Below, piece by piece: positions 12,011 to 25,554 of a DNA stretch of 64,000 nt; the first letter of the stretch is position 1; every line of letters starts with the position of its first letter. A program made the position numbers and the translations under genes. The notes below the pieces were generated by a model. It did not search any database. It had not been told where the DNA came from and was given only the letters and a program-made list of their open reading frames with translations. The stretch lies in contig VYZI01000148.1 of NCBI GenBank assembly GCA_013397695.1, positions 124,001 through 188,000 on the forward strand. The letters are read 5' to 3'. Origin of the DNA: Centropus unirufus. Its lineage: Eukaryota; Chordata; Aves; Cuculiformes; Centropidae.

Positions 12011-14117
12011 GTACTTTAATTTATTGTCACAAGGGTGTAAGAGAAAGAAAATTCAAAGCACATTCAAACCCAGCAGCTACAGAACACAGGAAAATAAAAA
12101 GGATAAAAACATAGAACTGTTTACATAGCTAAGCATGAATATGTGAATCATTTAAATTTTTTTGAAGTGTAGATGCAGGTGAAGTGGAAATGCAGACAAA
12201 GTGGAAGGGATAAAGATTGTTTCTAGTTTGTATAATCTTGGCCCTATGGTACCACGTCTAACTGGGATTTTGAAGCTGTACTATAGAGGGTCAACATATT
12301 TTCTTCTAACATAAAAGATCTTTTAATCCAATGGTGAGATATGGAATGCAAAATGTTAATGAATTCCCCGGTTCATTAAACTTGTCTTTGATCCAGCCTG
12401 ATTTATGATTATTCTGTAACAACCATTGCAAACCACAGAACAGAAATTAAGTCAAATATTGCTGCTACTCCCTCTCCATACTAAGACATAATCTTTACCA
12501 CTCATTACAAAGAAGATCCATGTTGTCATGAAAAATCTGAAATTCTTTATTCTTTATCTCCTGGGCACTTACCTGTTTTCTAATGTACACCCATTAGCCT
12601 TTATTTCAGCAATAAGCTTCCTTACCCTCTCAGTGACGCAATGTAATTTTATAGTATTTCTGTCTTTCATTTTGTATTTGTTTCCTTTTAATGGACTCAA
12701 TGGACCGTTCTTAATTGAAGCTCAAACTTGCTGATTATGGCTTACACACTCTCTGAGAGTAATACCAAACTGTGGGTAACCTTGGTGGATTCAGACACAC
12801 AAGCAGCTTGAAAAGAGACACAGAAAAAGGAGAAGGTTCCTTTTCTCTAAAATATCATGGTAATCTGCTAAGAAATATTCTAAGTACAAATAAACCTAAC
12901 AGAAAATAAATACAGTTATAAATGGTAAGATAGCTTAAGATTTGAACTTACTCCTGAAAAATGCAGGACAGCCACAAAGGGGTGGAGAAAAGCACTCGTT
13001 AGAAAGAAGGGGAATCACTAAACATATGATCGAGAAATCTTTGTTCAACAGCAATCATTCATCACAACTATACGCTGTTTCCAGGAGGATGCAGTAGCAC
13101 CAGGTACAGAGAAAGATGCAGAGAAGAGCAAAACCATTCAAGGCGGAAAGAGCAGATGGACAAGAAAACAAAACACAGACATCTTCAGCCTGGAAGAATA
13201 AAATCAAAGGAAGACGTCATAGAGAGGTCTACAAAATCATGATTTTAAAAGTAGGGGCATGAAATAAAATTTCCAGAGGACAGGTCCAAGAGAAGGGAGG
13301 CAGTTTTTTAATGCCATGTGGTTCAACTTCAGAATTTATATTGTCTGAGTATTGTGTACAGGAGAGTTTAGATGAATGCAAGGAACTTTTAGACATATTT
13401 TTGGATGAAAAAAAATAATCCACACAGGGTCACTAGGCATGAAAAAACACTATCTCAAGGAGTGCCTAAGCCATGGATGTCTGAAAGATCAGCAGGCATA
13501 TCCAAGGAAGTACGATTGCCTTTTGCTCTTTCTCCGTTTTTTGTCAGTCAATGTAAAAGACAGATCACTTGACTAGGTGGACCTCTGGTCTGAATCAGTG
13601 AGGCTACCCTTGCACTCAAGCGTCTTCATAAACTTCGTGCTTACCTTCCTGCCTGCTATTCATACCTAAATGCTCAACTCACATTTTCTGCAAGTTTATC
13701 ATGTATAACTGTCAAAATATTGTATTAACATGTTTTCCACATTATACAGATAAAAAAATTAATATTCGGTATTGAGTTTTATGAAGAGGAAGATGTAGTT
13801 GCACTCTTCAATATAGACATCATCTAGTTTTTAAAAATTTAGATCCACTGGTGGAACAAACAAGATCCTGAGATTTCTAAAAATATATTTAGCTACTTTG
13901 GTGGATAAGCAACTGAAGGATTTTCACATGTTGAGGAGACAGATTTCAGAAATGAATTAATTGCCATGCAGAAAAAAAGAGAAGATGATAAGCACAAGCC
14001 ATAGCTAGATAAAGGAGACACTTGCTGAAATTTTACTTCCCATTAGCACAAACTAGCCAATAATTTTTCCCTCTGATGAAAATGTGGATGGAGATTCCCA
14101 CATTCCTATTTCTCAGA
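12011..14117. other. Unassigned DNA
   Basis: I see no gene or recognisable repeat. The open frames are short (up to about 68 codons) and show no family features. The right edge is the start of a plus-strand CR1 fragment. Confidence 0.5.
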
Positions 14118-14505
14118 AAAGACACTGGAGAGTGTCCAGAGGAGGGCCACAGAGTTAGTGAAAGGTTTAGAGGGGAAATTATATAAGAAGGGGCTAAAGT
14201 CACTTAATCTGTTCACCCTGGAGAAGAAGAGACGGAGAGGACACCTCATCACAGATTACTGCTTCCTCACAAGGAATTCCTCACAAGGAATCAGCAATTG
14301 CTGATCTCCTCTCCAGTGACTAATTATAGGACCCCAGGGAACAGCAGGAAGATGTGCCAGAGGTTTAGGTTGGATATTAGAAACAGTTCTTCACTAAGAG
14401 TGTGGGGGAGCACTGGAACATGTAGGGGGTGTCCTATGCAGGCACAGGAGTTGGGATCAGTTATCCTTGTGGGTCCCTTCATGTTCAGGTCATTCTGTGA
14501 TTCTA
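14118..14505 (+). mobile_element. CR1 LINE fragment, 3' end
   Basis: This is a plus-strand CR1. It starts within the ORF2 end at wording for the GVQRRA-type segment (about 14120-14160). It continues through the usual 'rule of' regions to a diagnostic 3' end: ATCCTTGTGGGTCCCTTC followed by ATTCTGTGATTCTA at 14491-14505. The tail wording differs from that of the copies at 5.0, 17.9 and 50.0 kb, so it is probably another CR1 subfamily. The middle is disturbed by a small tandem duplication and an apparent deletion. The 155-codon open frame that crosses its 3' edge (14298-14765) is a by-product. Confidence 0.85.
14263..14290 (+). repeat. 14-bp perfect tandem duplication inside CR1
   Basis: TTCCTCACAAGGAA occurs twice head to tail (14263-14276 and 14277-14290). 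The unit has TTCC/GGAA inverted ends. It lies in the CR1 copy at a place where I expect no such repeat in the family, so it is probably a replication-slippage event after insertion. Confidence 0.85.
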
Positions 14506-17500
14506 ACTTCCTGATGGTAGAAATTTGCGGTAAGTGGTCACTGAGTTTCATCTCATGGCTTTGTCCCAAATCTCAGCCAGTCTTAGGCTATCACCACACA
14601 GTGGGAACAATATCCCAAAAGCCTCAAAGCCCATGTGAGCCTTGCCTGAGCGCACTTCTGCCCTTCCTCATGCTTCACCTGCTTTTGCCTCCATGCTCAA
14701 GGACCTCAACAGACGTGTGTGCACAGTCATATGCACACAGACAGAGTCACTGTTGTAAGAGCTGACAGTAACACGCATGCAGCTTACAATAAATACACAG
14801 ACAACATGCAGAGTAGCCTTTTCAGATAGAGTCATCAGCTGAGGCTGACTGGCAACAATTTTATTCAATGATTAAATTTACTAACTAAAAAACAAGCCCT
14901 ACAGTGTGGTAAAGACAATCCTAGAGACGAGCTAAAAATACTTAATGACAGTTTGTTGTTAACCAACCAACTTGAGCTCTGACATTTTCTGTAAAAATTT
15001 CCTTTGCCTTCAAGTTTAGGCTTCAACCTACAGGCTTCATCCCAACAATGTGTTTGTTAGTTTTTAAACAAAATAATGGAAGCTGAAACTAAAAAAACAA
15101 GAAGCTTTTAAAGAACACAGAAGCATTCAGTAGTGCTGTCTTTATTCTTAAAGTACCTACACTGAACAAAAATAATGTGCTTTAAATTATCACACGAATG
15201 AAAGAAGTGCCTCCACTTACAAAAATAAATAGCTGTTGTAATACCTTTTGGCTTTCAAGCCTGGGAAAATCAGATGCTTTTTATTTCTAAAGAAATCAAC
15301 CTTCCTCTTCATTGCTAGGTACAACCATCCCCTCAGTATAGGGCTGACTTACAATAAGACTTCATTCTAATTTATTAATGCAGTCTGCCAAGAGGCTGAG
15401 ATGGGGTACACTGTCCCAAACAAATCATTCCGAACAGAAGTTGGTTATGGTATGACTATTCTCCTTTTCTCATAGGAAAACCCCATCATGTGTAAGCTGG
15501 CATCAGGGCTCTGTAAAACCTCTAAATTAGTATTGTCACTGTAAGACAACTCTTTGGGAAGGAAATCACTGGTGGTCAGGTGAAGTGGTCATGTAGATGC
15601 TTTGCACCATCAGGCTCGATATAGTAGAGAGAATGTTAAGGAAACCCAGCCACAAGGGGCTAACACATTTTTTAATTGCTTCAGGATATCAAAATTTGGG
15701 TTAACAGTGATTCTGCCCTGTTTGAGTGCAATTTCACTAGATGGGCTGAAGGGGCTTTTGCCCTCTCTCTGTGAGCACCATTTATAGAACGTGATACAAC
15801 AGCTGTCATTCCCCACAGCTACGCACCTCCACCAGACTGCAGCTGGCCACATCCACCCTTGTCCTATCCACCCAGCTGCTGTCATTAATGCAGTTCCAAT
15901 TATTGCTACCAGTTGCTATTTAAGCCTAAGATCCAAGAATGAAGTCTAATGCAGGCAAGAATTAATGATCTCACAACCTGCCATAAGCAAATAATGAGTC
16001 CCTGCACTAAATTTTCTACCTTGCATGGTGGGGGGCAGGAGGGTAAGTTGTTTAACATACCAAAAGATCTATGTTCCCATTTCTTCTGTAGGAAAGAATT
16101 TGACTAGCATGCCATGGAACAGACAGGGAACTTGAGGTATGTCATGCAAATTTATTCAGAGCTGACTTAAAAGAATAGAAACAGAATTTCTATATATATA
16201 TGCATGCCAATTACACCGTGTGATTCCATTTTTATTTCCTCTTCTCTGTCACTCTTCTTCAGTTGCCTGCTTATCATTTCACACGAGCACATATGGGGGA
16301 CCACACCTTCCACTTGCACAAACAAAACAACAAAAAATAGCTATTTTTAAGAATCTATCAGCAACTATTCATTCAAAAACTGTTCAGAGCACTCATCTGA
16401 GGTTGCTAGGTGACAAACTATGTGCTCACTTATCTCCTCATTAGCAAACACAGAGAATTTAACAAGAATTTAAAGGACATTATGATTCCAATACTGTCCA
16501 CACAAAACATGCCAAGGCTACAAGCACTCGAACTGTTAACTTGCTCATACTTCTGTGAAACTTTATCTTCATCAGCTGCAGGGAAATGCAAGTGTCAATT
16601 AGGCAGAAGCTCCTTCACACTTCTGAAAATATTTTTTCATTATCTTGATTTCAAGTCTAAATATTTGGTTGTAAGTGACGCTGCTTAAATGAGAAGTGTC
16701 AGTTAATAACTAGCAGATGCAAATGCCTTTTCTTTCATTCTTTTTTTTTCTTTTCGTTGTCAATAACCTGATCAAGGAAACATGAATGAATGTGAGTGCC
16801 TATAAAACTGGTAACCTGTAGGAATGGAGCACTGCTGTGTCATAGATCTATACATAAAGCAGTTGGATGACTGCTAGGGAGACGCATTAAAACAGTGCAC
16901 CACTATACAACAGATCTTACTGGCCATTCAGCCGCCTTAAATTTTGCAATGGTTTCATGAACTTGTAAGCATCCACTCAATTTGGTGTTCAGTGTCCTAA
17001 AATATTCATAGCCATCAAACAACCATAGGTGTTCATGTGGTTTAATTTCAAGACTGCAAGGTCATACTACAAAAATGCAGGTGATCTGAGGATGGCTCAC
17101 TGAATAAGAAGAAAAGACAGGCAAGGTAATAGAACTGTACAGCAGAACAGTCACCAGTCACTGCATCCAGGGCAGGGTGAGATCACATAGTTAACTGCCC
17201 AGCACCAAGCCTATCACCTGAGCTGCTTTCATTTTTTCGCAGTGAAATGAGCATCAAGGTGTTGTACAAGGTACTTTGCTGTATTCCTGTACCTCCCTTT
17301 TCTTCTAGGCCAGTGGGATGCTGCTCTTTTTTGATACACCAAAGGACGCAACATGCAGTACATGATACCGTACATAGACAAACTGGATACATTCACATCA
17401 CAGATATTTGTTGCTGGAATGAAAAGAGCTTGGAAGAGAGCACCTCACATACCACCCAAGTAATTGCTTTTCATGTCAGGGTCCTGCAAAGCTCACACAA

Positions 17501-17947
17501 ATTCAAGGAGAGTCTTCCAAATGGCTGCAAGTCATATGCTCTGGGTGCACCAGTCAGAAGAGGAGAAAGGAAGAAGAGCTATTCTTTGCTCTCTCTGGAC
17601 TGCACGTAATGGTTGCCTCTACTTTTGGAGTGACAATTTAAAGACAGTGGGAGAGAAAGGGATGTTGGCTTTTGTTCCATTTACCCAGGTGGGCACTGCT
17701 GCATCAACACCAAGTTGTAATTAAATGTGTGTTTCTATGCGCCCCAGAGGTAGATTTAGAGGCGTTCTTTGAGTGTAGGTTTTGGAAAGTGAATTATCAG
17801 AAATAACCATTTTCTCTCGCCTCACCACTACCTAAAAGTAGGATTTTAAAACCATCTATATACTCACTCTGTGGATGATGCTTCCACTATTTCTGCACAC
17901 TCTATGTAGTTTTACTTGAGCTCTTTTACAAGCTCTGATTTAATAAA
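14506..17947. other. Unassigned DNA
   Basis: No gene, RNA or repeat was recognised. Overlapping open frames on both strands at 15602-15885 and 17183-17724 (up to 120 codons) have no domain features. A short TA run occurs at 16190-16201. Confidence 0.5.
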
Positions 17948-18600
17948 TAGAATCATAGAACCACCAGGCTGAAAAAGACCTTTGAGATGATCAAGTCTAA
18001 CTGTACCTATCCTCCACTAAACCACATGCTTATGTACTTCATCTACCTGTCTTTTAAATATCTCCAGGGATGGTGACTCAACCACCTCCCTGGGCAGCCT
18101 GTTCTAGTGCCTGATGTCCCTTTTGGTTAAGAATTTTTTCCTTATGTCTAATCTGACCCTGCCATTGCACAGCTTGAGGCCACTCCTTTTCATCCTATCA
18201 CCTGCCACTTGGGAGAAGAGACCAACACCCACTTCACTACACAATCCTTTCGGTTAGTTGTAGGCAGTGATCAGGTCTCTCCTCAGCCTCCTGTCAGCCT
18301 TAAGGTTAAAACACCCCAGTTCCCTCAGCTGCTCCTAACGCTTGTTTTCCAGCCCCTTCAACTAGACCTGCTTCAGAACCTAAATGTCCTTCTTGTAGTG
18401 AGGAGCCCCAAATTCAACACAGGATTCAAGGTACAGCCTCACCAGTGCTGAGTACAGGGGCAGAATCACTTTCCTGGACCTGCTGGTCACATTGTTTTTT
18501 ATGCAGGCCAAGATGCCATGGACCTTCTTGGCTACCTGGGCACACTGCTGACTCATGTTCAGTCAGTTGTCAACTAATATCCCCAGGTCCTTCTTCCTCC
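17948..18600 (-). mobile_element. CR1 LINE, 5'-truncated 3' end (about 0.65 kb)
   Basis: This is a minus-strand CR1 with its 3' tail at the low coordinate (TAGAATCATAGAA at 17948-17960, reverse complement of the CR1 terminal repeat). The 3' UTR wording closely follows the copy at 5.0 kb: TCTACCTGTCTTTTAAATA, then the 'summary' stretch AGGGATGGTGACTCAACCAC shared by both. The ORF2 end follows to about 18600. ORF2 frames here are more broken than in the 5.0-kb copy; no long minus-strand frame survives. The copy is inactive and 5'-truncated. Confidence 0.92.
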
Positions 18601-21600
18601 TTATATTCATAAACTAATTCATCTTCTTCCCTGCTCTGCTCCTCCTCTTATATGCAGATTTCTGTGATGACACTCCTTCCTTTCTCTGTTAAAGTCATGT
18701 CATTCAGAATTCCAAATATTTGATTGTTTGAATTTTCCAAAATTAAACTGAGTTAAGATAGGTCTGATTTCATTTTCAGAAACCTCCCAGATTCTGTGTC
18801 TCCGAAGAGAATATTATTGGTGTCAATGCATAGCCAGGCTGAATCAGAAAAGTCAGCACAGAAAACCAAGAAAGCAAGATGTCAAAATGCTCCACTGAAA
18901 GAACAGCAGCATCAACCATTGATTTTCATGTGTCACATCTTCCTGCTCACTGACATATTCTGATTAAAGGCTTAGAAGTATAAATCTAGAATGACCTCAT
19001 TGACTCTGGTAGAATAACTTCAAGTTTATAGAGTTGAAATCAAGATCTCAGTCCAATCCTCATTTTGTATAAAATAGCTAATTTCATAGATTTCCCCAGA
19101 TAAAAGAAGAACTATCCCAGGAAATAATACATTTATTTGGGGGCCTGTATCCACCCATGTAAAATTATTTTTCCTAGCATCAGGGATGAATTTGTCCCTT
19201 CTTGTTGGCTGCAGGAACTCATGGTGTTATTTTACATCCCTACATTTCTTATTTTGTTTTCTTTCATGCCAACAAGACCATGAGTAGGCGTTCCATAAGA
19301 TAAATCTCACTAATTTTAAAAAAGAAAAGCTAGTGAACAGGAGGTGATAAATGCTGTGCTGCCTACTCAGGTTCTGTCACATAAGATGTCACTTCTTCAT
19401 TTTAATTATATTTTCTGCCAACTCACAAAAGCAAGTGATTTGTACTGCATGTGATCCTACCTTTTGCTATGGGATGTTTCTGCAGAGCCAATCACAAAAT
19501 GCATCTCATTGTTTCTGTCCCAGTTTTTTTCACATATTCACTTTTATGTTTGCTTCCTGATGCTCTATAGAAACTGGCTCTTCAGGAAATGTTAATACAT
19601 AAATAACAGCTTGTTCATTGCAAAATGACTCAGAGTATTTGCGCATGGAATTCATTTTTTTCAAGCATTATTAAAACACAGAGGGAGCCTAAAAAGTCAC
19701 CTATATTTTAGATACAGTTTTGTAATGCACACTCACTGCTACCTAGTTTTGATACAAAATTCTACTGCATTAAAAACAAATTGAAAGCTGAAGAACTCTG
19801 GAGTCTAGAATGCACTAACAGCAAATCCTTGTCTTTTTGCATTGCAGGCAAGGGTTCTTGTTGTCCTGGAGGGTGAACTAAAATGATCTCCTAGCAACAC
19901 CAGATGTTTGATTGACTGCTAACACGAGAAGATGCTTAGAGTGGAAGGGCTATCAGTACCAGAGCTGGGCTGATTAATGCATGTCACTGAAACAGTGTCA
20001 TGTGTAGACAGGCCACAAACAACACCAAAGTCCTGCATTTCACCAAAATAAAATTCACTTAGCAAACAAGGACTTAAAATAAAAACCAAAACACTAGCTA
20101 AAATAAATTAAAACAAAGCCGGAGAAGCGTGGACCAGAACGCAAGAATATCTACATCCTAGAAGAGTTTTTAACACAAGATTCACACTGAATTCAGTACT
20201 TGTGTGAGTGAAGGAAGTGATACAGTGGCTTTGATCAATTTTATCTGAAGTAAGACATCTCAAGAATTATTTTCAGTTACAGCATGAGAAGCAAAGAAAG
20301 AAATTATTATTACCCTACTAAACTGGAAATCATAAACAGGAATGAGAGAGTAAATTGTAGAATGGAACCTACTCCAATTATGAGTACAAACAGAAAGAAT
20401 AGCACAAGAAGATCAGATAGCTTAACCACACACAGATAGCTGAATTATGCTGCAGACATCAGATTCAAGCTTTGGTAGTTCACCTAAATCAAAACCCATC
20501 AGATCACAGTCTGAATGCAAAATTGCATTTCTGAAATAATCAGTGTTGAGTTTTTTGTACTATAACTGTCCAGTCAGATAGGCAGTATTTATGATCATGT
20601 TCAACCTTGAACAAAAGAACATACAGCCTTTTCATATGACTATTTATTTTTCATTAATCACAATATCCATATTAACAAAAAAGAGATTGAATTAGAGATT
20701 GAACATAAAATTTAAATACATCTCAAGTAGAAATATAGATTCCCTAATAGTTTATCCTTGAAAAATGAAACAATGACCAATTCAATAATCTCTTCAATGT
20801 GATAAGCCCTCTGCCCAAGAAGAAGTGAAGTTCTCCACCTTTCAAGTGGCCGGAACACTTACCTGTAGAAATGCTGTTCAACCCAAAATGCATCTCTGCA
20901 TAGCAGGGAAGCTTAGGGTGTTCAAAGCCACAGCTTGGCTTGTTTTCCTGGATCCATCTCTACTGCTGGATCAGCAGAGTTCTACTTGTACACCTGCTGA
21001 GACAAGTCTAATTTAGGAAAGAATTACTACAGAACCTTAGCATTTGCTTTCTTGATAACTCAAGCCTCTTCATGGGGAGGAAGCATCCACTTTACCTGAC
21101 TATAAAACCAGTCTATTCTTCTTCCTTTTGAAAAAAAATCTGTTTGAACATCACTTACCTCACAAGTCTCTTTAAAAAAAATTTGATTCTATTTAGAACA
21201 GTCATTCTTATTTCCTTTTTCCTGTTTACAATTACACATTTAAAAATAATACATATATGACCCATATTATCCAGGTAAAATCTACATTTGATTTTTACAG
21301 TATAACATATAAGCACAAAGTTAACTTTTTTCCCCCAATAATTTGTATTTCCAAGGAGAGAACTTACTTTTTACAATGGACTTTTTCTAAGTATAAATAT
21401 AACTTGGGCTGTAACTTCTCTGTTTGCATGAGACAAGCAATGGGATTATGCATAACTGTGAGCTGTTTTGGCGATATATCATCTCAGCAGAGGGAATCTG
21501 GTTTCTTTGTTCCCCAAGAATCTTGTGTTTGGGAACACAGAGAGCCTTTAGTTTTCCCTTTCCTGGATTTTGGGAGTCCTTTCTTGCATCTTTGGCTTGC

Positions 21601-22747
21601 AATGTAGCAAGCAGCTGCCTTGCTGGGGGGGATTTTCCTGAATTTACAGCTCTTGCGCTCAAGTTCTATATTATTATACTTCACTGTAAATGGCCTTCAT
21701 GAAGTTCATAATGCCACAATATTCTGCAAAGCTGTATATCACAGGGAACATTCTGTAAGTGAACCTTACGCAACACAAAACCTCCACTTCTTTTTTGATT
21801 CTCTTTAGGGATTCCTCCTGAAGCAACACCATAAATGACAGGCTTGCTGCCAGAGAGCTTTGAGTACTCTTCATCAGTTTTTTAAGAGGTTTTTACATAG
21901 TCAAACTGTACATAATTCTCTACTGCAGCATGCACTCTTTACACAAATATGTCAGCATCATGTGCAAAGTGAATATGATCTTTATTTCAGGATCTGTAGA
22001 AGCTTCAGAAAGTCAGTGTGTAGTTGGACCATATTTACTTTTATATGAGCGGAAAGTACCACAATGTTTGGCATGTACTGTTAGAGTCTTCATCAGGGCA
22101 AGTCATTTTAGACAGAAATATTAATTTCTTTTCATTTTGGAAAGCTTGGAATTGTGAAAAAGTTCTTCTGCAAGTCAGACACTGGTCACATTGCTGCTTA
22201 CAGGAGTCAAACTTTGTAGCTCAGGCATTTCCAGCAGTGTGCCAGCAGTAATACAGAGTGCAGATATGAACCTTTCCTGAGCATGCACTTCAGCTACTGG
22301 CTTGCTCTGGACTCCAGGTTTTCTCAGCTCCACTGATAACAGGACACCAGCCAGGTTAGAAACTCTGATTTGAAAGCCCGAAGGACTCTAGTCTCATAAG
22401 CTGTCTGTAATCCTATAACTGAATGACCTGGAATTGCAGGCTTGCATACCATTGAGCACCAGAACAGTGCCTTTTACCTCAACCTCTCTCTCAATAGTGG
22501 CAATTCAGCAAGTGATTCATGAGCAACTCAACCATCTCACCAGAAACCTCTGGGGAGAAGGCAGTGAAGGAAAGAACACAGCTGGTCTAGGTGGTTTTAC
22601 CGCTTTCTAAAGAAAAATCTGTTCTACTCATTAATTAGAAGCAGTGGGCTTCTTGTCTACATGCATGGCACCATACACAGGATTCAGATGGTTTCACAGA
22701 CTGAGGTGGTGCTACTCTCTCTCTAATTTTTTGTAATTTTCAGTCAA
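18601..22747. other. Unassigned DNA
   Basis: No gene or repeat was recognised. A-rich patches occur near 20040-20120. Several overlapping frames of 60 to 116 codons on both strands at 21257-22251 conflict with one another and match no known family. I found no convincing exon. Confidence 0.5.
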
Positions 22748-22919
22748 ACATGCTTCCCAGGAAGTGCTTCAGTTACTATCCATGGAGCTATTTAGATGAT
22801 ATGTAGATCTGGATGTCTGGGTCATGGTTTAGTAGATAACTTGGCAGTGTTAGGTTAAGGGATGTACTTGATGATCTTTGAGGTCTTTTCCAACCTCAAC
22901 AATCCTATGAGTCTGTAAT
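22748..22919 (+). mobile_element. CR1 LINE, short 3' tail
   Basis: This plus-strand CR1 fragment starts in the last ORF2 codons (wording like CCCAGGAAGTGCTTCAGT, decayed from the family's 'PREVVES' coding segment). It runs through GGTCATGGTTTAGTAG and ACTTGATGATCTTTGAGGTC to a degenerate tail near 22905-22919. Only about 170 bp remain. The wording is of the same type as the 5.0, 17.9 and 50.0 kb copies. Confidence 0.87.
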
Positions 22920-24905
22920 ATTTCACTCAGCTTCCCAAAGACACCTGCCAATGTCAATGCAAGCTGGAACAGATGTATTGACAGATGTTAGTGGGGCCTC
23001 GTGCATGAGACTATACTTATCCAAAGGATCTATAAAAAGGGAAGATGTATAAGAGTATATGTGCAATAAGTAAGCAGCAAAGCAAAAAGAACCATAGAAC
23101 CATACTGATGGTATCAATAGGAATGAGGAAGAAAATTCCATGGCTGCTGCTTTTCTAAGGAATATTAGGTAATACTATACCTGTAGATCATGTGAAACAG
23201 ATCTTAAATTATGAGATATGGAAGGTCTCTTAGCATGCATTTTGTCCTGTTTACAGAACAAAGTCTCTGGTAACCTCACTTTTAGCTCCCAGCACATCTG
23301 AAAAAAATGAAAAGTTTTTTCCTTCTAATTTGTATGTAAATGATTGTACATACTTATCAGAATCTGTTCAGTCTTCACAGATAAAAAAGTCAGTTTCAGC
23401 TGGAGTGAGATGACTGACATGACAAGTAGAGCCTATGGCCATAACACCACCAATCATATGCATCTTTATATGACTTCAATTGACTTTTGACAGACTTAGT
23501 TAATTTATATACTAGATGTCACATACCTGAAGTAAGTGACCCCTCTAGTAAAATTATCTTGCTCCAGCATGTTAGGAGAAAGAAAAAAAGAAACCCACAG
23601 CTTTAGGAGATGTGCAATGAAACAGATTTGAAAATAATCATTGTCACTATTTCTATTATTAGAAATGCTTAAAGTCCCAGATCATTTTGGTTTTTTCTGC
23701 CAGTGATTCATCTCATCCATTTCCAAGTGTTGCGAACTATCAGGAGAGAAATAACAATACCCCAAAACAGACACATGTTACAAAAAGCTTTAACCAGCTT
23801 TTCTTACATGAGCACAAGACTCACATGCAGAAATGTACATGTGCTTCAGCACAAAACTATGACACTTGTGCACCCACGAGTATTTTAGCTTCATGAAATG
23901 CGGGAGACTTGCTTTTATAATTACAGACTCACGTGTCCTAATTTGAATCTATTTTCCACCAAAACCAGATCTATTTCTTTATAATTTGACTGCATAAACC
24001 GTAACGACAGCTTTCTGAGCTAACAGTAGAGATACTTCTCAGAAATTCACGGTTGTTTTTCAAAATTTCCTGCATTATACACTGGTATACTACATAAAGT
24101 AATTGCTAAGAAGCTGAGAACAATGCATCAGTGTTTCACTGCAACTACAAAGAGATAAGTATTTGCTTAAGCTACTCATATTACATCTTCCCTAGCTGAA
24201 ATAATTATTTAAACCAAAGAAAATACAAACATCTTTGCCTAGAGATAAAGCTTCTTATTTCATTTGCCATGTATTTGGAAAAGCAGCTCAGCAACCATGA
24301 TAGTAATTGAATGTAAGGTCTTGCTTGCAAATTACTGAACACAGGCAATTTCACACCTTTAGCTAATTGGAGTGCACTTGAAATATTTTTAAAACACTTC
24401 CATATGTGTAACTGTTGGTAAACATATTTTTGTTGAGAGGTCTCCCTTAAATTACAAGGTAACAGCAATTTGTTTCCATTTAATTGACAGAAAGATCTCA
24501 GTGGCTTTAAATACACAATGGAAGATCTCTAATTATCAGACCTTTGAAAATAAGCTTTAGCTATCTGGAAAGAACAAGCTGGATCTGTCAGAATACAAGC
24601 CTGTACAGTCACAATCACAGACCTATCTCGCCATTCAGCTAGAATTAGGATTCCAAGCAAAAGATGTACAGCCCTTAGGTGACAAATAAAAAGTCTCCCA
24701 GAGACGTAGCCTTTCTTCTTTGCCCCATGTTGGAAGGGAAGAGACTCTACTACTGCACCTTGAATGCAACCCTGCAGAGGTACTGCTGGCTGTATTTCTT
24801 CAGCAGAAGACAAGGATGTTGGAAGACATGAACCTTATGTCTTCCCCACAAATATTTTTCTCTGTATGTATATATATGAATATGTATGCTCTCTCCAATT
24901 TAATA

Positions 24906-24917
24906 CTCTCTCTCTCT
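24906..24917 (+). repeat. Short (TC)n run
   Basis: Six uninterrupted CT units; low-complexity DNA. Confidence 0.7.
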
Positions 24918-25506
24918 GAAGATGGTGCCTCAATTAGTGAAGCGAACCTTGAGATTTCCTTTTGTAGAAAGGAAGTGTATGAAATATATGCCTTTTTGAT
25001 GAAGCAGATAATTTTTATGGTTTTTCAGATGGGCCAATGGACTTCAGCTTACCAACAACAAAGAACAGAGCATCTACCTCTTTCCCTCACTGCTTAGAAG
25101 AAATGTACACCCATCACCACAAAAAAGGGGACAGAGCCGAAAAGGCATCTGCTCCTCCTTGGAGATGGTTCTGTCTGTTGACCAAGGAGTCCTTCCCTCT
25201 CAAAAAGCTTGGAGATGTTTCCTGGCCACAGTTCACTGAATCTTGGGGTAGACACACCAAGAACATCAGCTTCTCCTTTTCTGACCACCTCCTGCACACA
25301 ACTCATCTGCCCATGTTTCCCTGCCAAGGAGAAACAAAAACCCAGCTCTCCTGGTGAGGCTGCTGATCTGGAGAGCAGAAGCCCCAGCACTGCACATTTC
25401 ATGCCAGCACAGACCCCCAGCAACCCACTACTGTCTGCTATTTTCCTCTGCATTGTGTTATGTTCCCCTTTTTTATTTTATTATTTCAGAATAATTTGGT
25501 TTTAAC

Positions 25507-25554
25507 ATCTGTTCTACCCTGACCAGTTCTAAGATCTGTTCTATGTTGACCAGT
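25507..25554 (+). repeat. Imperfect tandem duplication, 27-bp period
   Basis: The 21-nt block at 25507-25527 recurs at 25534-25554 with 18 of 21 bases identical. This is a local duplication of two copies, in no known element. Confidence 0.7.

Noticed and set aside
11701..12114. 137-codon plus-strand open frame
   Set aside because: It has no domain, crosses a TA/CA simple repeat that creates a Thr-Tyr run, and is within the length expected by chance in 64 kb.
14298..14765. 155-codon plus-strand open frame
   Set aside because: It starts inside a CR1 fragment in a non-ORF2 register and runs past the element's end into unrelated DNA.
25037..25505. Cluster of overlapping open frames on both strands
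   Set aside because: The frames conflict with each other, none has a recognisable motif, and no convincing splice signals frame them.
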